A stretch of 14,762 nucleotides of DNA. It comes from Verrucomicrobiota bacterium (GTDB lineage: Bacteria; Verrucomicrobiota; Verrucomicrobiia; Opitutales; Opitutaceae). A program made the translations under genes and the position numbers. The stretch lies in the NCBI GenBank assembly GCA_023410155.1, contig JAEYQF010000402.1:1-14762 (forward strand), given 5' to 3'. Shown here piece by piece: positions 14,331-14,762 of the stretch; position 1 is the stretch's first letter, and each line of letters starts with the position of its first letter. The notes under the pieces were generated by a model. It saw nothing but the letters and a program-made list of their open reading frames with translations, had not been told where the DNA came from and made no database searches.

Positions 14331-14762
14331 CTATTTCAGAGCCTGGTAAACAGTGACCTTGAAGCGCTGGTTCAGATTGTTGCCGCCAGTGGGCGTGAGC
14401 TGAGTCATCAGGACAGCCACCAACCGCTCCTTGGGGTCGACGACATACTGCGGGAAATACGCGCTGCCCCAGCCGTAGGCACCTTCACCGACCAGCTCGC
14501 CGTAGCGTCCGGGATGATCGTTGACCCAGAACCCAAGCCCCAAGGATTGCGTGTCCCACCGGAAGAGGTTGCCGGTGTGATTCTCGTGCGCGAGCGCGAC
14601 CGTGCGAGGACTGAGCAGGCGAACACCATCGAGTTGGCCCCCGTTGAGCAGCATCTGGAGGAAACGGCCATAGTCTCCAGCCGTTGAATACAAGCCGGCT
14701 CCTCCCGAGAAGAGCTTGCGTGGACCATCGATGAAGTCGGTGCGTCGGGAATCTTCCTTGCG
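14331..14762 (-). CDS. Serine beta-lactamase-like hydrolase (AmpC/EstB/CubicO type), C-terminal part, 5' end outside window
   Basis: The - strand frame is open from the window edge (first codon at 14762) to TAG at 14333-14331, 143 residues. Seen motifs: KLFSGGAGLYSTAGDYGRF near the start (the GGAGLxSTxxDYxRF block typical of class C-like serine hydrolases), LLNGGQLDGVRLLSP, LGLGFWV, then GEGAYGWGSAYF and VDPKERLVAVLMTQL. The GWGxxYF segment corresponds to the third active-site box region (HxG/KTG position) of the family, in a variant form. Members hydrolyse esters or peptides or act as penicillin-binding-like enzymes; a beta-lactamase activity should not be assumed. The nucleophile motif SxxK and the YxN motif lie upstream outside the window, so catalytic competence cannot be judged. 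It converges on the BON lipoprotein gene with the repeat array in between. Confidence 0.9.
   Translation of the reverse strand, partial: RKEDSRRTDFIDGPRKLFSGGAGLYSTAGDYGRFLQMLLNGGQLDGVRLLSPRTVALAHENHTGNLFRWDTQSLGLGFWVNDHPGRYGELVGEGAYGWGSAYFPQYVVDPKERLVAVLMTQLTPTGGNNLNQRFKVTVYQALK

Overview
The window is GC-rich, gene-dense bacterial chromosome. The family mix suggests Verrucomicrobiota, probably Opitutaceae: two TAT-exported Gfo/Idh/MocA oxidoreductases, a HEAT-repeat lipoprotein ending in a discoidin-like domain, a secreted discoidin-like protein, DoxX, an Agl23-type GT-C protein, and start codons without Shine-Dalgarno sequences. This placement is an inference from gene content; no rRNA or other phylogenetic marker is present. 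No tRNA, rRNA, CRISPR array, insertion sequence or phage gene was seen.

Layout. (1) 1-791: 3' end of a SNF2-type helicase gene that begins outside the window. (2) 943-7376: an envelope/sugar-metabolism block, all on +. It holds a TAT-signal oxidoreductase, the HEAT lipoprotein, DoxX, a second TAT-signal oxidoreductase and the small secreted discoidin-like protein, and it closes with a strong intrinsic terminator at 7402-7426. (3) 7440-7493: tandem 22-bp repeats. (4) 7571-11022: a + strand unit of an Agl23-like membrane protein, a family 2 glycosyltransferase and an ApbE flavin transferase, each overlapping the next by ATGA, then an unrecognised basic-tailed protein 22 bp later. (5) 11090-11500: a VOC protein on +. 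(6) Two - strand genes: an unrecognised two-part protein (11552-12625) and a PhnB-like protein (12799-13236). (7) 13558-14130: a BON-domain lipoprotein on +. (8) 14153-14284: a six-unit array of the same 22-bp repeat, one unit of which is partly inverted and makes a terminator hairpin. (9) 14331 to the end: the 3' part of a serine beta-lactamase-like hydrolase gene on -.

How the genes may work together. The 943-7376 block looks like an exported sugar-oxidation module: two oxidoreductases that fold with cofactor and are exported by TAT, a membrane DoxX protein that could be an electron-transfer partner, and two envelope proteins with putative carbohydrate-binding folds. The 7571-10568 unit couples a lipid-linked-sugar type glycosyltransferase pair with a protein flavinylation enzyme. 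Both interpretations are inferences from order, spacing and family. The least expected observation is the diverged 22-bp repeat family at two intergenic loci about 6.7 kb apart, beside or forming transcription terminators.
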